This document shows, piece by piece, positions 24,106-33,211 of a stretch of 64,000 nucleotides of DNA; within the stretch, counting starts at the first letter, position 1; the number at the start of each line of letters is the position of its first letter. Source of the stretch: Blautia wexlerae DSM 19850 (GTDB taxonomy: Bacteria; Bacillota; Clostridia; Lachnospirales; Lachnospiraceae); assembly GCF_025148125.1 (NCBI RefSeq), contig NZ_CP102267.1, positions 2,242,501-2,306,500 on the forward strand, written 5' to 3'. A program made the translations under genes and the position numbers. The notes beneath the pieces were generated by a model that was not told where the DNA came from, ran no database searches, and saw nothing but the letters and a program-made list of their open reading frames with translations.

Positions 24106-25376
24106 AAAGTTACAAGTCCTTTATCAACCATTTTCTGCAGGGACATCAGAACACCCAGTTTTGCATGTTCCCAGGTAAGTCCTCCCTGAAAATACACTGC
24201 ATATGGAGGCTTCATCGGACCATCTGCAGAAAGCTCGATGGAAGAGCCCTGTACAAAAGCACCTGCTGCCATGATAACCTGACTGTCATATCCGGGCATA
24301 TCCCATGGCTCCGGATCTACATAACTGTCAACCGGTGCTGCTGCCTGAATACCCTTACAGAATGCGATCAGACCTTCCGGTGTGCCAAGACTTACCGCCT
24401 GAATGATGTCCTGACGTGGCTCTGTGGAATCCGGGATTACCGGGAATCCAAGTTTCTCATAAATATTTGCCGCAAACACAGCTCCCTTTAACGCACCCTT
24501 GGTAACCATTGGTGCAAGGAAAAATCCCTGGAAGAAAGAACGGTTGACTCCCAGAGTTGCGCCTACCTCACTGCCAAGTCCGGGACAGGTCATTCTGTAA
24601 GAAGCATTCTCCACGCACTCCTTAGTACCTGCAATATAACCGCCGATAGGCGCAAGTCCGCCGCCCGGATTTTTGATCAGAGAACCAACGATCATATCAG
24701 CTCCCACATCACTTGGCTCAATGGTATCTACAAACTCACCGTAGCAGTTATCCACCATACAGATCACATCCGGTTTAATACTCTTTACAAAAGAGATCAG
24801 TTCTCCAATCTGCTTTACAGAGAAAGACGGACGTGTCTGGTATCCTTTGGAACGCTGGATCTCCACAAGACGTGTTTTTTCATTGATTGCTTTACGGATG
24901 CTGTCATAATCAAAGGTTCCGTCTTCTAACAGTTCCACCTGACGGTAACTTACTCCATATTCTGCGAGAGAACCTTTTGACGGGCGGATGCCGATTACCT
25001 CTTCCAGAGTATCGTAAGGCTTTCCGGCAGGTGCCAGAAGTTCATCACCCGGACGGAGATTACCGAATAAGGCAATGGCCAGCGCGTGAGTTCCGCATGT
25101 GATCTGCGGGCGTACCAGACAGGCTTCCGTATGGAAAGTATCTGCATAAACCTTTTCAAGTGTTTCCCTGCCAATATCGTCATATCCATAACCGGAAGAA
25201 CTTCCGAAGCATTCTGCGCTTACTTTATTTTTCTGCATGGCAAGAAGCACCTTCATCTGGTTATATTCTGCCGTTTTATCAAATTTTTCAAATCTTTCTT
25301 TTAAAGATTCCTCAATCTTATGACCAAAGTCATAAACCTCTGAAGAAATCCCAAGCTGTGCATACATTTCTTTCAT
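24102..25376 (-). CDS. Methionine gamma-lyase family PLP enzyme (aluminium-resistance-like)
   Basis: A fold-type I pyridoxal-phosphate enzyme of about 424 residues. The glycine-rich GYGYDDIGRETLE, cofactor region CGTHALAIALFGNLRPGDE, metal/PLP-facing MVDNCYGEF and lysine region VGSLIKNPGGG identify the family called aluminium resistance protein or methionine gamma-lyase family protein. Chemistry in vivo is not established. I choose the ATG at 25376 (MKEMYAQLGIS) since homologues start near this point and a TGAGGA site lies upstream; an in-frame ATG at 25436 adds 20 basic residues. It overlaps the BaiN-like gene. Confidence 0.82.
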   Translation of the reverse strand: MKEMYAQLGISSEVYDFGHKIEESLKERFEKFDKTAEYNQMKVLLAMQKNKVSAECFGSSSGYGYDDIGRETLEKVYADTFHTEACLVRPQITCGTHALAIALFGNLRPGDELLAPAGKPYDTLEEVIGIRPSKGSLAEYGVSYRQVELLEDGTFDYDSIRKAINEKTRLVEIQRSKGYQTRPSFSVKQIGELISFVKSIKPDVICMVDNCYGEFVDTIEPSDVGADMIVGSLIKNPGGGLAPIGGYIAGTKECVENASYRMTCPGLGSEVGATLGVNRSFFQGFFLAPMVTKGALKGAVFAANIYEKLGFPVIPDSTEPRQDIIQAVSLGTPEGLIAFCKGIQAAAPVDSYVDPEPWDMPGYDSQVIMAAGAFVQGSSIELSADGPMKPPYAVYFQGGLTWEHAKLGVLMSLQKMVDKGLVTL

Positions 25377-25471
25377 AATTTGTTTCGTCCTCATTTCTGT
25401 TTGCATTATTATCTTTATTTTATCTCTGAATTTCACTTATTCTGTATCAGTGATTTTTAAGAAAAATTCGG

Positions 25472-26416
25472 TTATAAAATTCCTCTGTTCCTGCATACCT
25501 TCAGCATTTCATCAAGGATTCTGTCTTCATTATAGTCAAATTCATCCTTATTCATCCAGGTGGTATCCTTCTCCCTGCGGAACCAGGTCAGCTGGCGTTT
25601 TGCAAAATGTCTGGTATCTCTTTTCAGGATCCTGACCGCTTCCTCTAACGGATACTCGCCATCCAGATATGCAAGGATTTCTTTATATCCAAGTCCCTGC
25701 ATGGAAACCATCCCCCTGTGGTATCCCATATCTTTTAACTTCTGCACTTCCTCAAGGAGTCCCTCTTTTAACATCTCATCAATACGGTCATCAATCCGTT
25801 TATAAAGAAGTTCCCTTGGTACATTCAGCACAAAATATGCCAGATTATAAGGGGTTTCGTGTTCCTTCTGCTCCTGATTATGTGCGGAGATCGGCGACTG
25901 GTTCTGATGATAAAACTCCAGTGCCCTGATCACACGTTTTACATTATTGGCGTGGATTTCCCCGGCACTGACAGGATCAACATCCAAAAGCATCTGATGC
26001 AGATATTCATTTCCCTTTTCTGCAGCAAGCTGTTCCAGCTCCTGACGGTATCCGTCTTCCTGCTCTGCCTGAGTAAAATCAATATCCTTTGTAATAGCCT
26101 GTATATAAAATCCGGTTCCTCCTACCAGAACAGGAATTTTCCCCTTGGCATAAATTTCTTCCATGGCAGCTTTTGCCATCTGCTGGAATTTCACGATATG
26201 AAATTCTTCCTGAGGCAGCAGTTCATCTACCAGATAATGCTTTACTCCCTGCATCTCCTCCGGCCGGATCTTAGCTGATCCAATATCCATATATTTGTAG
26301 ACCTGCATGGAATCAGCAGAAATGATCTCTCCGTTTACTGCTTTCGCAAGAGCAATGGATAGATGGGTTTTTCCTGCTGCCGTCGGTCCTGTAAGAACGA
26401 TCAGTGGCTTTTTCAT
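25472..26416 (-). CDS. miaA: tRNA dimethylallyltransferase MiaA
   Basis: A 314-residue isopentenyltransferase with Walker A GPTAAGKTHLS, the ADSMQVYKYMDIGSAK region and VGGTGFYI motif. MiaA adds a dimethylallyl group to A37 of tRNAs reading UNN codons; MiaB, encoded here at 49461, then thiomethylates it. The gene follows mutL by 20 bases in the usual mutS-mutL-miaA order of Firmicutes. Confidence 0.95.
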   Translation of the reverse strand: MKKPLIVLTGPTAAGKTHLSIALAKAVNGEIISADSMQVYKYMDIGSAKIRPEEMQGVKHYLVDELLPQEEFHIVKFQQMAKAAMEEIYAKGKIPVLVGGTGFYIQAITKDIDFTQAEQEDGYRQELEQLAAEKGNEYLHQMLLDVDPVSAGEIHANNVKRVIRALEFYHQNQSPISAHNQEQKEHETPYNLAYFVLNVPRELLYKRIDDRIDEMLKEGLLEEVQKLKDMGYHRGMVSMQGLGYKEILAYLDGEYPLEEAVRILKRDTRHFAKRQLTWFRREKDTTWMNKDEFDYNEDRILDEMLKVCRNRGIL

Positions 26417-26436
26417 AATAGCTCCTTATATATAAA

Positions 26437-28488
26437 CTATACAATACGTTTAAACTTCTTTTCCAGTTCTGTTTTAGTCATGGAAATAATCGTCGGTCTT
26501 CCATGAGGACAGTGATAGGGATTCTCCAGTGTGAGCAGTTCATCGATCAATGCATTTGCCTCCCGGTCGGACATCTGATGATTTCCCTTTACCGCAGCCT
26601 TACATGCCATGGTGGCCAGTCTGGAAGCAAAGATTCCAAGGGGATCCTTATCCTTCTCAGAAGCAAGATTGTCAAGCATTTCCAGAAAAAGTTCTTCCTC
26701 CGTAAGACCGTACAGATTGGCCGGGACTGCATTGATACAGTATTCCTTACCGCCAAATGGTTCAATCTCAAATCCAAAATCCTCGAAATACTTACGGTTA
26801 ACCTTAAGAAGAGCTTCTTCCTGAAGATTCAGGGATACGATCAGCGGCGGGCTGAGGTACTGGGATTCTACTGTCTGCTCACGAAACCTTTTTACGAAAC
26901 GTTCATAATAAACCTTTTCATGTGCCGCATGCTGGTCGATAATAAAAAATTTATCCTCAAACTGAACAAGCCAGTAAGTATCAAAAATCTGTCCGATCAG
27001 CTGATGACGGCTTCGGGATTCAGGAGCAAGAAGTTTCTCCTCAAATAATTCCAGCTGCTGTGGTCTGATTTCTTCTGATATTACATTTTTGTTTTGTTCT
27101 ATCTGTTTTCTGTTTCCTTCTGAATCCACAGCAGTCTTCAGATATTCTGCAGTTCTCTGTTCTGCAATTTCCTGCTTTGTCTCTGAAAATACCGGTTGTT
27201 CTTCATTCTTTTTCTCGCTTAGTGTTCCCTCAAAAAGCTGTTCCTCTGCCTTGGTAAGAGGATCCCTGGTCTGATAGATCTGCTGTTCACGCACTGCCTG
27301 TTCTGCCATTGTAACAGTTCCTCGTGGTAGTGCGGTATGCTCAGAAACCCTGGAAGCTGTATTTACAGTCTTTGGACGATACTCCGGAATTTCAGCCCGA
27401 CGTCTGGTTTCAAATGGCTCCGGTACATCTCCCGGTTTTACCACAGGCTGCTGTTTTTTTATCGGTTCTTCTTTTCCAAAAGGCACTGTCTGGATCATTT
27501 CTCTTGTGGTAAGAGCCTTGTGGACTGTCTCGTAAACTGCATCATAAACTTCTGTTCCTCTTGCAAACCGCACTTCCATCTTGCTTGGATGCACATTTAC
27601 ATCCAGATCATTTCCCTCCATCTGAATATGAAGAGAAACAAAAGGAAACTTATGCTGCATGAGAAAACCCTTATAGGCGTCCTCTATCCCCTTTGCAATG
27701 ATCTGGTTCTTTACAAAACGTCCGTTAATATAATAATTCTCAAAGGTACGGTTACCTCTGGAAATCTCCGGTTTTCCCACAAAACCCTCAATCTTCATGA
27801 AATCATTCTCGTAGGATACCTCAAGAAGTGCTTTGGTGATATCTCTTCCATATATATTATAGATCACATCTTTCACATTGTAATTTCCGGAAGTATGAAG
27901 CTTCACCTGTTTATTCTGGATATATTTAAAAGAAATCTCAGGATGGGACAATGCCAGCTGCTCCATCAAAGTGCTGACATAATTTCCCTCCGTAGTATCT
28001 GATTTCAGGAACTTGCTTCTAGCAGGTGTATTGTAAAAAAGATTTCTCACCAGGAAAGTAGTTCCTTCCGGTGCTCCCATATCCTCTAAAGACTCCTGTA
28101 CACCACCGTTGATCACATAACGGACGCCGCTTAATGCAGATGGGGTTTTTGTGATCAGTTCCACCTGTGCAACAGCAGCAATACTGGACAAAGCCTCACC
28201 GCGAAATCCAAGAGACGCAATGTGTTCCAGATCCTCAACCTTCTCAATCTTACTGGTGGCATGACGCAAAAATGCCAGGGGTACCTGATCTCTTTCCATA
28301 CCCCCGCCATTATCTGTGATACGTATCATCTTTTTGCCGCCGTCTGTGATCTCCACTGTTACAGCAGTTGCTCCTGCATCAATTGCATTTTCCACAAGCT
28401 CCTTCACAATGGAGGACGGACGTTCCACTACCTCACCGGCAGCGATCTTATCTATGGTCTGCTGGTCTAATACTGCAATTTTTCTCAA
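26437..28488 (-). CDS. mutL: DNA mismatch repair protein MutL
   Basis: A 683-residue MutL. The GHKL ATPase motifs are visible (VENAIDAGA, DNGGGM, GFRGEALSS), followed by a long variable linker (about 340-490) and a C-terminal domain with DQHAAHEKVYYE, the endonuclease metal-binding motif of MutL proteins in bacteria lacking MutH. It should nick DNA after MutS recognises a mismatch. It starts 6 bases after mutS. Confidence 0.95.
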   Translation of the reverse strand: MRKIAVLDQQTIDKIAAGEVVERPSSIVKELVENAIDAGATAVTVEITDGGKKMIRITDNGGGMERDQVPLAFLRHATSKIEKVEDLEHIASLGFRGEALSSIAAVAQVELITKTPSALSGVRYVINGGVQESLEDMGAPEGTTFLVRNLFYNTPARSKFLKSDTTEGNYVSTLMEQLALSHPEISFKYIQNKQVKLHTSGNYNVKDVIYNIYGRDITKALLEVSYENDFMKIEGFVGKPEISRGNRTFENYYINGRFVKNQIIAKGIEDAYKGFLMQHKFPFVSLHIQMEGNDLDVNVHPSKMEVRFARGTEVYDAVYETVHKALTTREMIQTVPFGKEEPIKKQQPVVKPGDVPEPFETRRRAEIPEYRPKTVNTASRVSEHTALPRGTVTMAEQAVREQQIYQTRDPLTKAEEQLFEGTLSEKKNEEQPVFSETKQEIAEQRTAEYLKTAVDSEGNRKQIEQNKNVISEEIRPQQLELFEEKLLAPESRSRHQLIGQIFDTYWLVQFEDKFFIIDQHAAHEKVYYERFVKRFREQTVESQYLSPPLIVSLNLQEEALLKVNRKYFEDFGFEIEPFGGKEYCINAVPANLYGLTEEELFLEMLDNLASEKDKDPLGIFASRLATMACKAAVKGNHQMSDREANALIDELLTLENPYHCPHGRPTIISMTKTELEKKFKRIV

Positions 28489-28494
28489 CTTTTA

Positions 28495-31125
28495 TCACCA
28501 TCTGTTCTTAATCTTGTTCTGCAGGTTATAAAGTGTATTCATTGCCTCGATAGGAGTCATATTCCCCATATCAAGACCTTTTATCTCATTAATGATATCG
28601 TTATCCTTAACTGTATCGAACAGAGACATCTGTGCCATATCCATCTGATCGTATACAGGCTTTTTCTTTTTCGCAGATGTCAGGTCTTTTACTGCTGCCG
28701 TAATATCCGCATCACTTAGTTCCTCCACCAGTTCCTTTGCTCTCTGGATAACAGAATCCGGAACACCGGCAAGCTTGGCAACCTGGATACCATAACTTTT
28801 GTCTGCGCCGCCCTGAACGATCTTACGCAGAAATACAATATCGTCCCCTTTTTCCTTGACAGCAATACAGTAGTTATTAACTCCCGGAATCTTGCCCTCC
28901 AGTTCAGTAAGCTCATGATAATGGGTGGCAAATAATGTCTTTGCACCACAAAGCTTTGTATTGCTGATGTGCTCGATCACAGCCCAGGCAATGGCAAGCC
29001 CGTCAAAGGTACTGGTGCCACGTCCGATCTCATCAAGAATCAGAAGGCTTCTTGCAGTTGCATTTCTCAGAATATTTGCAACCTCTGTCATCTCTACCAT
29101 AAAGGTACTCTGACCACTTGCCAGATCATCCGACGCACCTACACGGGTAAAAATCCTGTCAACAATTCCGATGTTTGCTTTTTCAGCAGGGACAAAACTT
29201 CCAATCTGTGCCATCAGTACGATCAGGGCAGTCTGTCTCATGTAGGTAGACTTACCCGCCATGTTCGGACCTGTGATAATGGATACCCTTTTTTTATGGT
29301 TATCCAGATATGTATCATTCGCAATAAACATATCGTTCTCTATCATCTGTTCCACAACAGGATGACGGCCGTTTTTAATATCTATCACACCTGTTGTATT
29401 TGTCTTCGGACGTACAAAATGATTTCTTTCCGCAACCAGGGCAAGAGAAGCAAACACATCCAGTGCAGCCACTGCCTTGGCAGTCTTCTGGATCCGCATA
29501 ACTTCTTTCCCGACTGTATCTCTCACATCACAGAACAGTTCATATTCCAGCGCATAAAGCTTGTCCTCTGCACCAAGAATTAAATCTTCCAATTCCTTCA
29601 ATTCCTGTGTAATGTAACGTTCTACATTAGAAAGTGTCTGCTTACGAATATAGTTGTCAGGTACCTGGTCTTTAAATGTATTGGTAACCTCCAGTGAATA
29701 ACCAAATACACGATTATATTTAATCTTCATTGTCTTGATACCTGTACGCTCACGTTCCCTTGCTTCCAGTTCGGAAAGCCATTTTTTGCCATCTGTTCTG
29801 GAGCGGCGGAATTTATCTACATCTTCATTATAACCTTCTTTGATAATACCGCCATCCTTCTGTGCAAGAGGCGGATCTTCCACGATGGCACGTTTAATCA
29901 GATCTGTTACATCTTCCAGAGAGTCCATATCTTCATAAATTTTCTGAAGCAGGGGAGTCTTAAATTCTTTTAATACCTGTTTTATATATGGAAGCATTTC
30001 CAGTGAAGAAGCAAAAGCGATCAGATCCCGCGGATTAGCTGACTTATAACTGATACGGCTGATCAGTCGTTCCAGATCATAGACAGGTCCCAGATATTCC
30101 CTGATCTCGTCGCGAAGCATTCCATTTTTATTTAACTCTTCCAACGCCTCAAGACGTTCCTCGATCTCATCTCTGTCGATCAATGGCTGTTCTACATAAC
30201 TGCGAAGTGTTCTGGCACCCATGGCAGTCTTTGTCTTATCCAGTACCCAGAGAAGAGAACCTCTTTTCTGTTTTTCACGTAATGTTTCTACAAGTTCAAG
30301 ATTCCTGCGGCTGGAGCTGTCGATCAGCATATACTTTTCTGCTGCATACGGACGGATCGTCGCCATATGGGACAGCGCGGTTTTCTGTGTTTCCTTCAGA
30401 TAAAGGAAAAGTGCTCCTGCTGCAATGATCCCGCAGTCATAATCACCAACGCCCAGTCCATCCAGAGAACCTACATGAAAATGATCTTTTAGTGTGCGGC
30501 GGCACAACTCGTCATCGAAATACCAGGAATCCAATGAAAAAACACAAATCCCAAGACGGTTCTGCAAGTCATCTGTATCTATATTAGACATATAAAAAGA
30601 ATCATTACAGATAATCTCTGCAGGAACAAATTTATTGATCTCATCAAGAAGTTTCTGAGGTTTGTCCACCTCAGTAAGGAAACAGTCACCTGTTGTAATG
30701 TCTGCAATAGCGCATCCGAAATGTTCTTCCATAGACACAATAGACATCAGGTAATTATTCTTTGTCTCATCAAGAGCAGCAGCATCCAGTGTGGTTCCTG
30801 GGGTTACGATCCTTACAACCTCACGCTTTACCAGTCCTTTGGCTTTTTTAGGATCCTCTACCTGCTCACAGATCGCTACCTTATGTCCTCTCTCGATCAG
30901 ACGATTAATATAAGTCTCCGCAGCATGATAAGGGACACCACACATGGGTGCCCTCTCCTCTAATCCGCAGTCCTTTCCTGTAAGGGTAATCTCCAGTTCC
31001 CTGGTGACAAGTAATGCATCATCAAAAAACATTTCATAAAAATCTCCCAGACGGTAGAATAAAATGCAGTCTTTATATTGTTCCTTTGTCTTGCAGTATT
31101 CCTGCATCATCGGACTCATTGCCAT
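28495..31125 (-). CDS. mutS: DNA mismatch repair protein MutS
   Basis: An 876-residue MutS1. The mismatch-reading Phe-x-Glu lies in LGDFYEMFFDDA near the N-terminus; the ATPase Walker A is GPNMAGKSTYMRQ and Walker B is LLILDEIGRGTSTFDG. The C-terminal region with a helix-turn-helix and beta-clamp-like segment (QMSLFD) is present. An AGGAG site precedes the ATG at 31125. First gene of the mutS-mutL-miaA operon. Confidence 0.96.
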   Translation of the reverse strand: MAMSPMMQEYCKTKEQYKDCILFYRLGDFYEMFFDDALLVTRELEITLTGKDCGLEERAPMCGVPYHAAETYINRLIERGHKVAICEQVEDPKKAKGLVKREVVRIVTPGTTLDAAALDETKNNYLMSIVSMEEHFGCAIADITTGDCFLTEVDKPQKLLDEINKFVPAEIICNDSFYMSNIDTDDLQNRLGICVFSLDSWYFDDELCRRTLKDHFHVGSLDGLGVGDYDCGIIAAGALFLYLKETQKTALSHMATIRPYAAEKYMLIDSSSRRNLELVETLREKQKRGSLLWVLDKTKTAMGARTLRSYVEQPLIDRDEIEERLEALEELNKNGMLRDEIREYLGPVYDLERLISRISYKSANPRDLIAFASSLEMLPYIKQVLKEFKTPLLQKIYEDMDSLEDVTDLIKRAIVEDPPLAQKDGGIIKEGYNEDVDKFRRSRTDGKKWLSELEARERERTGIKTMKIKYNRVFGYSLEVTNTFKDQVPDNYIRKQTLSNVERYITQELKELEDLILGAEDKLYALEYELFCDVRDTVGKEVMRIQKTAKAVAALDVFASLALVAERNHFVRPKTNTTGVIDIKNGRHPVVEQMIENDMFIANDTYLDNHKKRVSIITGPNMAGKSTYMRQTALIVLMAQIGSFVPAEKANIGIVDRIFTRVGASDDLASGQSTFMVEMTEVANILRNATARSLLILDEIGRGTSTFDGLAIAWAVIEHISNTKLCGAKTLFATHYHELTELEGKIPGVNNYCIAVKEKGDDIVFLRKIVQGGADKSYGIQVAKLAGVPDSVIQRAKELVEELSDADITAAVKDLTSAKKKKPVYDQMDMAQMSLFDTVKDNDIINEIKGLDMGNMTPIEAMNTLYNLQNKIKNRW

Positions 31126-31203
31126 TTAATTGTTATCTCCTATCTTCATAACAGCTCACTGCTGTTTTTTATCTCGTATATATTGTATTTTTGACATCTT
31201 AAG

Positions 31204-31232
31204 ATTTTAACATGAATAAATAGAAGATGCAA
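31204..31232 (-). promoter_or_regulatory. Predicted sigma-A promoter of mutS
   Basis: On the minus strand TTGCAT (31227-31232) and TAAAAT (31204-31209) are 17 bases apart, 79 bases before the start codon. Confidence 0.5.
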
Positions 31233-31252
31233 GATAGAGTATAAACATTTAT

Positions 31253-31546
31253 TCTATCCCTAAAATGAAGCGCTGGAAGGATAACTGGGACGCAATCTCG
31301 CCGATCTTTAAATTTTCAACGACGGTCAGAACGGTGATTTATACTACAAATGCTATTGAATCCCTGAATTCTACCTACCGGAAACTGAATTGCCAGAGAA
31401 GCGTATTTCCAAGCGATACAGCTCTATTAAAGGCACTGTATCTTGCTACATTTGAAGCTACAAAGAAATGGACCAGTACGATCCGCAACTGGGCACAGGT
31501 GTATGGTGAACTGAGTATTATGTACGAAGGACGCCTCCCAGAGTAA
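31253..31546 (+). pseudogene. IS256-family transposase, C-terminal remnant
   Basis: About 95 residues matching the extreme C-terminus of mutator-type (IS256) transposases: RWKDNWDAISPIFKFS and IYTTNAIESLNSTYRKL. Full proteins have about 400 residues; the catalytic aspartates are lost. A GC-rich inverted repeat (GGCGGAAAACCGCC, about 31573) and an AAGCCTGA/TCAGGCTT hairpin (31633-31651) follow. It marks the start of a region rich in insertion sequences. Confidence 0.85.
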
Positions 31547-31714
31547 CGAATAAACGGGCGAATAAGACGGGCGGAAAACCGCCTGCTCTTGACATGCCAT
31601 TCAACAACTGTTATATATAAAACAAGAGTGAGAAGCCTGATTTTCAGGCTTGCCACCCTTGCATATCATAGAAGAATCTTATTTACAGACTTTTTCTCAC
31701 AGTCTCCCTTTTCA

Positions 31715-32959
31715 TCAGGAAACTGTCATTACTTTTCCCATAAACAGTATTTCGTCATTGCTCCTGTCATAGATCAGGAAGGCAAAAGGACGAGTGAGTT
31801 CCACATTTTTGATAACTGGTTCTTTCTCCTCTACAGCTGACATACATTCCATGATAACTGCTGTCACTGCTGCTGCTTTCGTGCCGTTTTCATCCAGTTC
31901 CAGTTTTGTTTTCTGCAGTATCGTATCTACATTTACATTTTTGTCTGCAATACCGGAGAAATCAGCGTTGCTGGAAAATATATTATCAAGCCCCAGGCTT
32001 GAGAGTATGTCATTTAGGATGGCGGTAGTCTCAAAATCAAGTTTTGGCATCTTACATTGTACTTCGTCATACTCTGGCTGAGATTTCAGAAGTCCACCAA
32101 TATCCAGATCCTCAAGTGTAAAATCGCCTTCATCGACAGGCAGGATTCCGACAAAACTCAGTCCGTTTGCATACTCTCTGCCAAATGCTGTTGCCTTATC
32201 ATTTTCATAATACCTGTCTCCGGCACAGGTCATGTATTTTGTCTTTTCATTGTTTCCAAACTTCTCTTCTGTATCAGAAACATTCCAGGGTTCTCCACTC
32301 CATCCGGACTCAAAATATAGTGAATTAGTTAAGCACAGTCCGGTAGTATCATTGATCAGATCCGGGGTTATGATTTTCGGGATCAGCCCTTCCGTATTTT
32401 TGTCACACCAGGAATTAATGATACCGCATGTTTTCTCTGCAGCGGAAAAATCTACATTTTCCACTTCAGCCCCAAAACCGTTCGTTACTGAATTTTTAAA
32501 TTCTTCCTGTAATGTCAGATTATTATCCACCCAGACTGCATCTGCAATCTTTAATTTTGACTTATATCCGTAACTCTCATCTTCAGTATTATATTCTTTA
32601 ATCTTGTTCAGATATTCCTTTGCATAAGATACAAAATCATCGGTTCCCAGGTAATTACATAGAACTTCTTTTGTCTCTCCTTTTGCACCTTCTGCGATCA
32701 TGCCCAGCGCAAAATTAAGGCTTGTGGGACTGAACATAATATTTTCTCCATTGACTGCCGCAGAGATTTGGTCTGTCATTTTTACGGAATTCTGTAATGT
32801 CACGGCTTTGTCGATACTGGCTCCTTTATTACCGGACACCGTGTCTTCATTGCTGCTTTGGATTTCACTGGCTTCTGCGGAACCGGCATATATGCCGACA
32901 GCTGGCAGTGCGACAGTCATAGCTGCCAGTATTCCGATTAAGAGTTGTTTTCTTATCAT
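31715..32959 (-). CDS. Secreted serpin (serine protease inhibitor)
   Basis: A 414-residue exported serpin with a signal peptide (about 1-30). Serpin landmarks are present: NIMFSPTSLNFALGMIAEGAKG, the breach/shutter region LTNSLYFESGW and the C-terminal PFAFLIYD. The reactive-centre loop begins at E357/G359-T360 and has small residues at P12-P9 (A362-A363-A364-V365), which is the mark of an inhibitory serpin. Counting from the hinge as in alpha-1-antitrypsin puts P1-P1' at M373-S374. The target is probably an elastase- or subtilisin-like protease, by inference. An AGGAGG-type site lies before the ATG. Gut bacterial serpins are known; this one stands among insertion sequences. Confidence 0.9.
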   Translation of the reverse strand: MIRKQLLIGILAAMTVALPAVGIYAGSAEASEIQSSNEDTVSGNKGASIDKAVTLQNSVKMTDQISAAVNGENIMFSPTSLNFALGMIAEGAKGETKEVLCNYLGTDDFVSYAKEYLNKIKEYNTEDESYGYKSKLKIADAVWVDNNLTLQEEFKNSVTNGFGAEVENVDFSAAEKTCGIINSWCDKNTEGLIPKIITPDLINDTTGLCLTNSLYFESGWSGEPWNVSDTEEKFGNNEKTKYMTCAGDRYYENDKATAFGREYANGLSFVGILPVDEGDFTLEDLDIGGLLKSQPEYDEVQCKMPKLDFETTAILNDILSSLGLDNIFSSNADFSGIADKNVNVDTILQKTKLELDENGTKAAAVTAVIMECMSAVEEKEPVIKNVELTRPFAFLIYDRSNDEILFMGKVMTVS

Positions 32960-33053
32960 AAGGCGTTTCCTCCTCTGGCATTTTCTTTAGTTTAACATAT
33001 TTTTCTTTCGGTTTTGTAATCTGTGGAAAATAGAATACCGTGAATTATGTCCT

Positions 33054-33205
33054 CACATGACTGAAGTCACGTGCTTCCAGACGCTTTAGGCGTCAGACTA
33101 AATATCGGCGGATACGCCTGTAACTTAGATTTGCGCAGATATGCGCTTTTTCCCATGCCAGATATGGCAGGTCCCCACATTACAGGTAGTCCGCTGTATA
33201 TCTGC
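33054..33205 (-). ncRNA. Candidate omega RNA/right-end hairpin array of the TnpB element
   Basis: Directly after tnpB, reading leftward, come five short stem-loops: 33156-33169, 33133-33146, 33107-33118, 33080-33094 and 33054-33073. The first three share the loop TATC (plus-strand GATA) on different stems (TGCCA, GCGCA, GGCG). TnpB proteins use an RNA that overlaps the 3' end of tnpB and the right end of the element, with the guide lying just outside. This region has the right place and structure. Exact ends are not determined. Confidence 0.5.
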
Positions 33206-33211
33206 CTGCAT

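Noticed and set aside
24102..25436. Naming the PLP enzyme a true methionine gamma-lyase
   Set aside because: Only the family fold and cofactor motifs are seen; the family contains many members of unproven chemistry.
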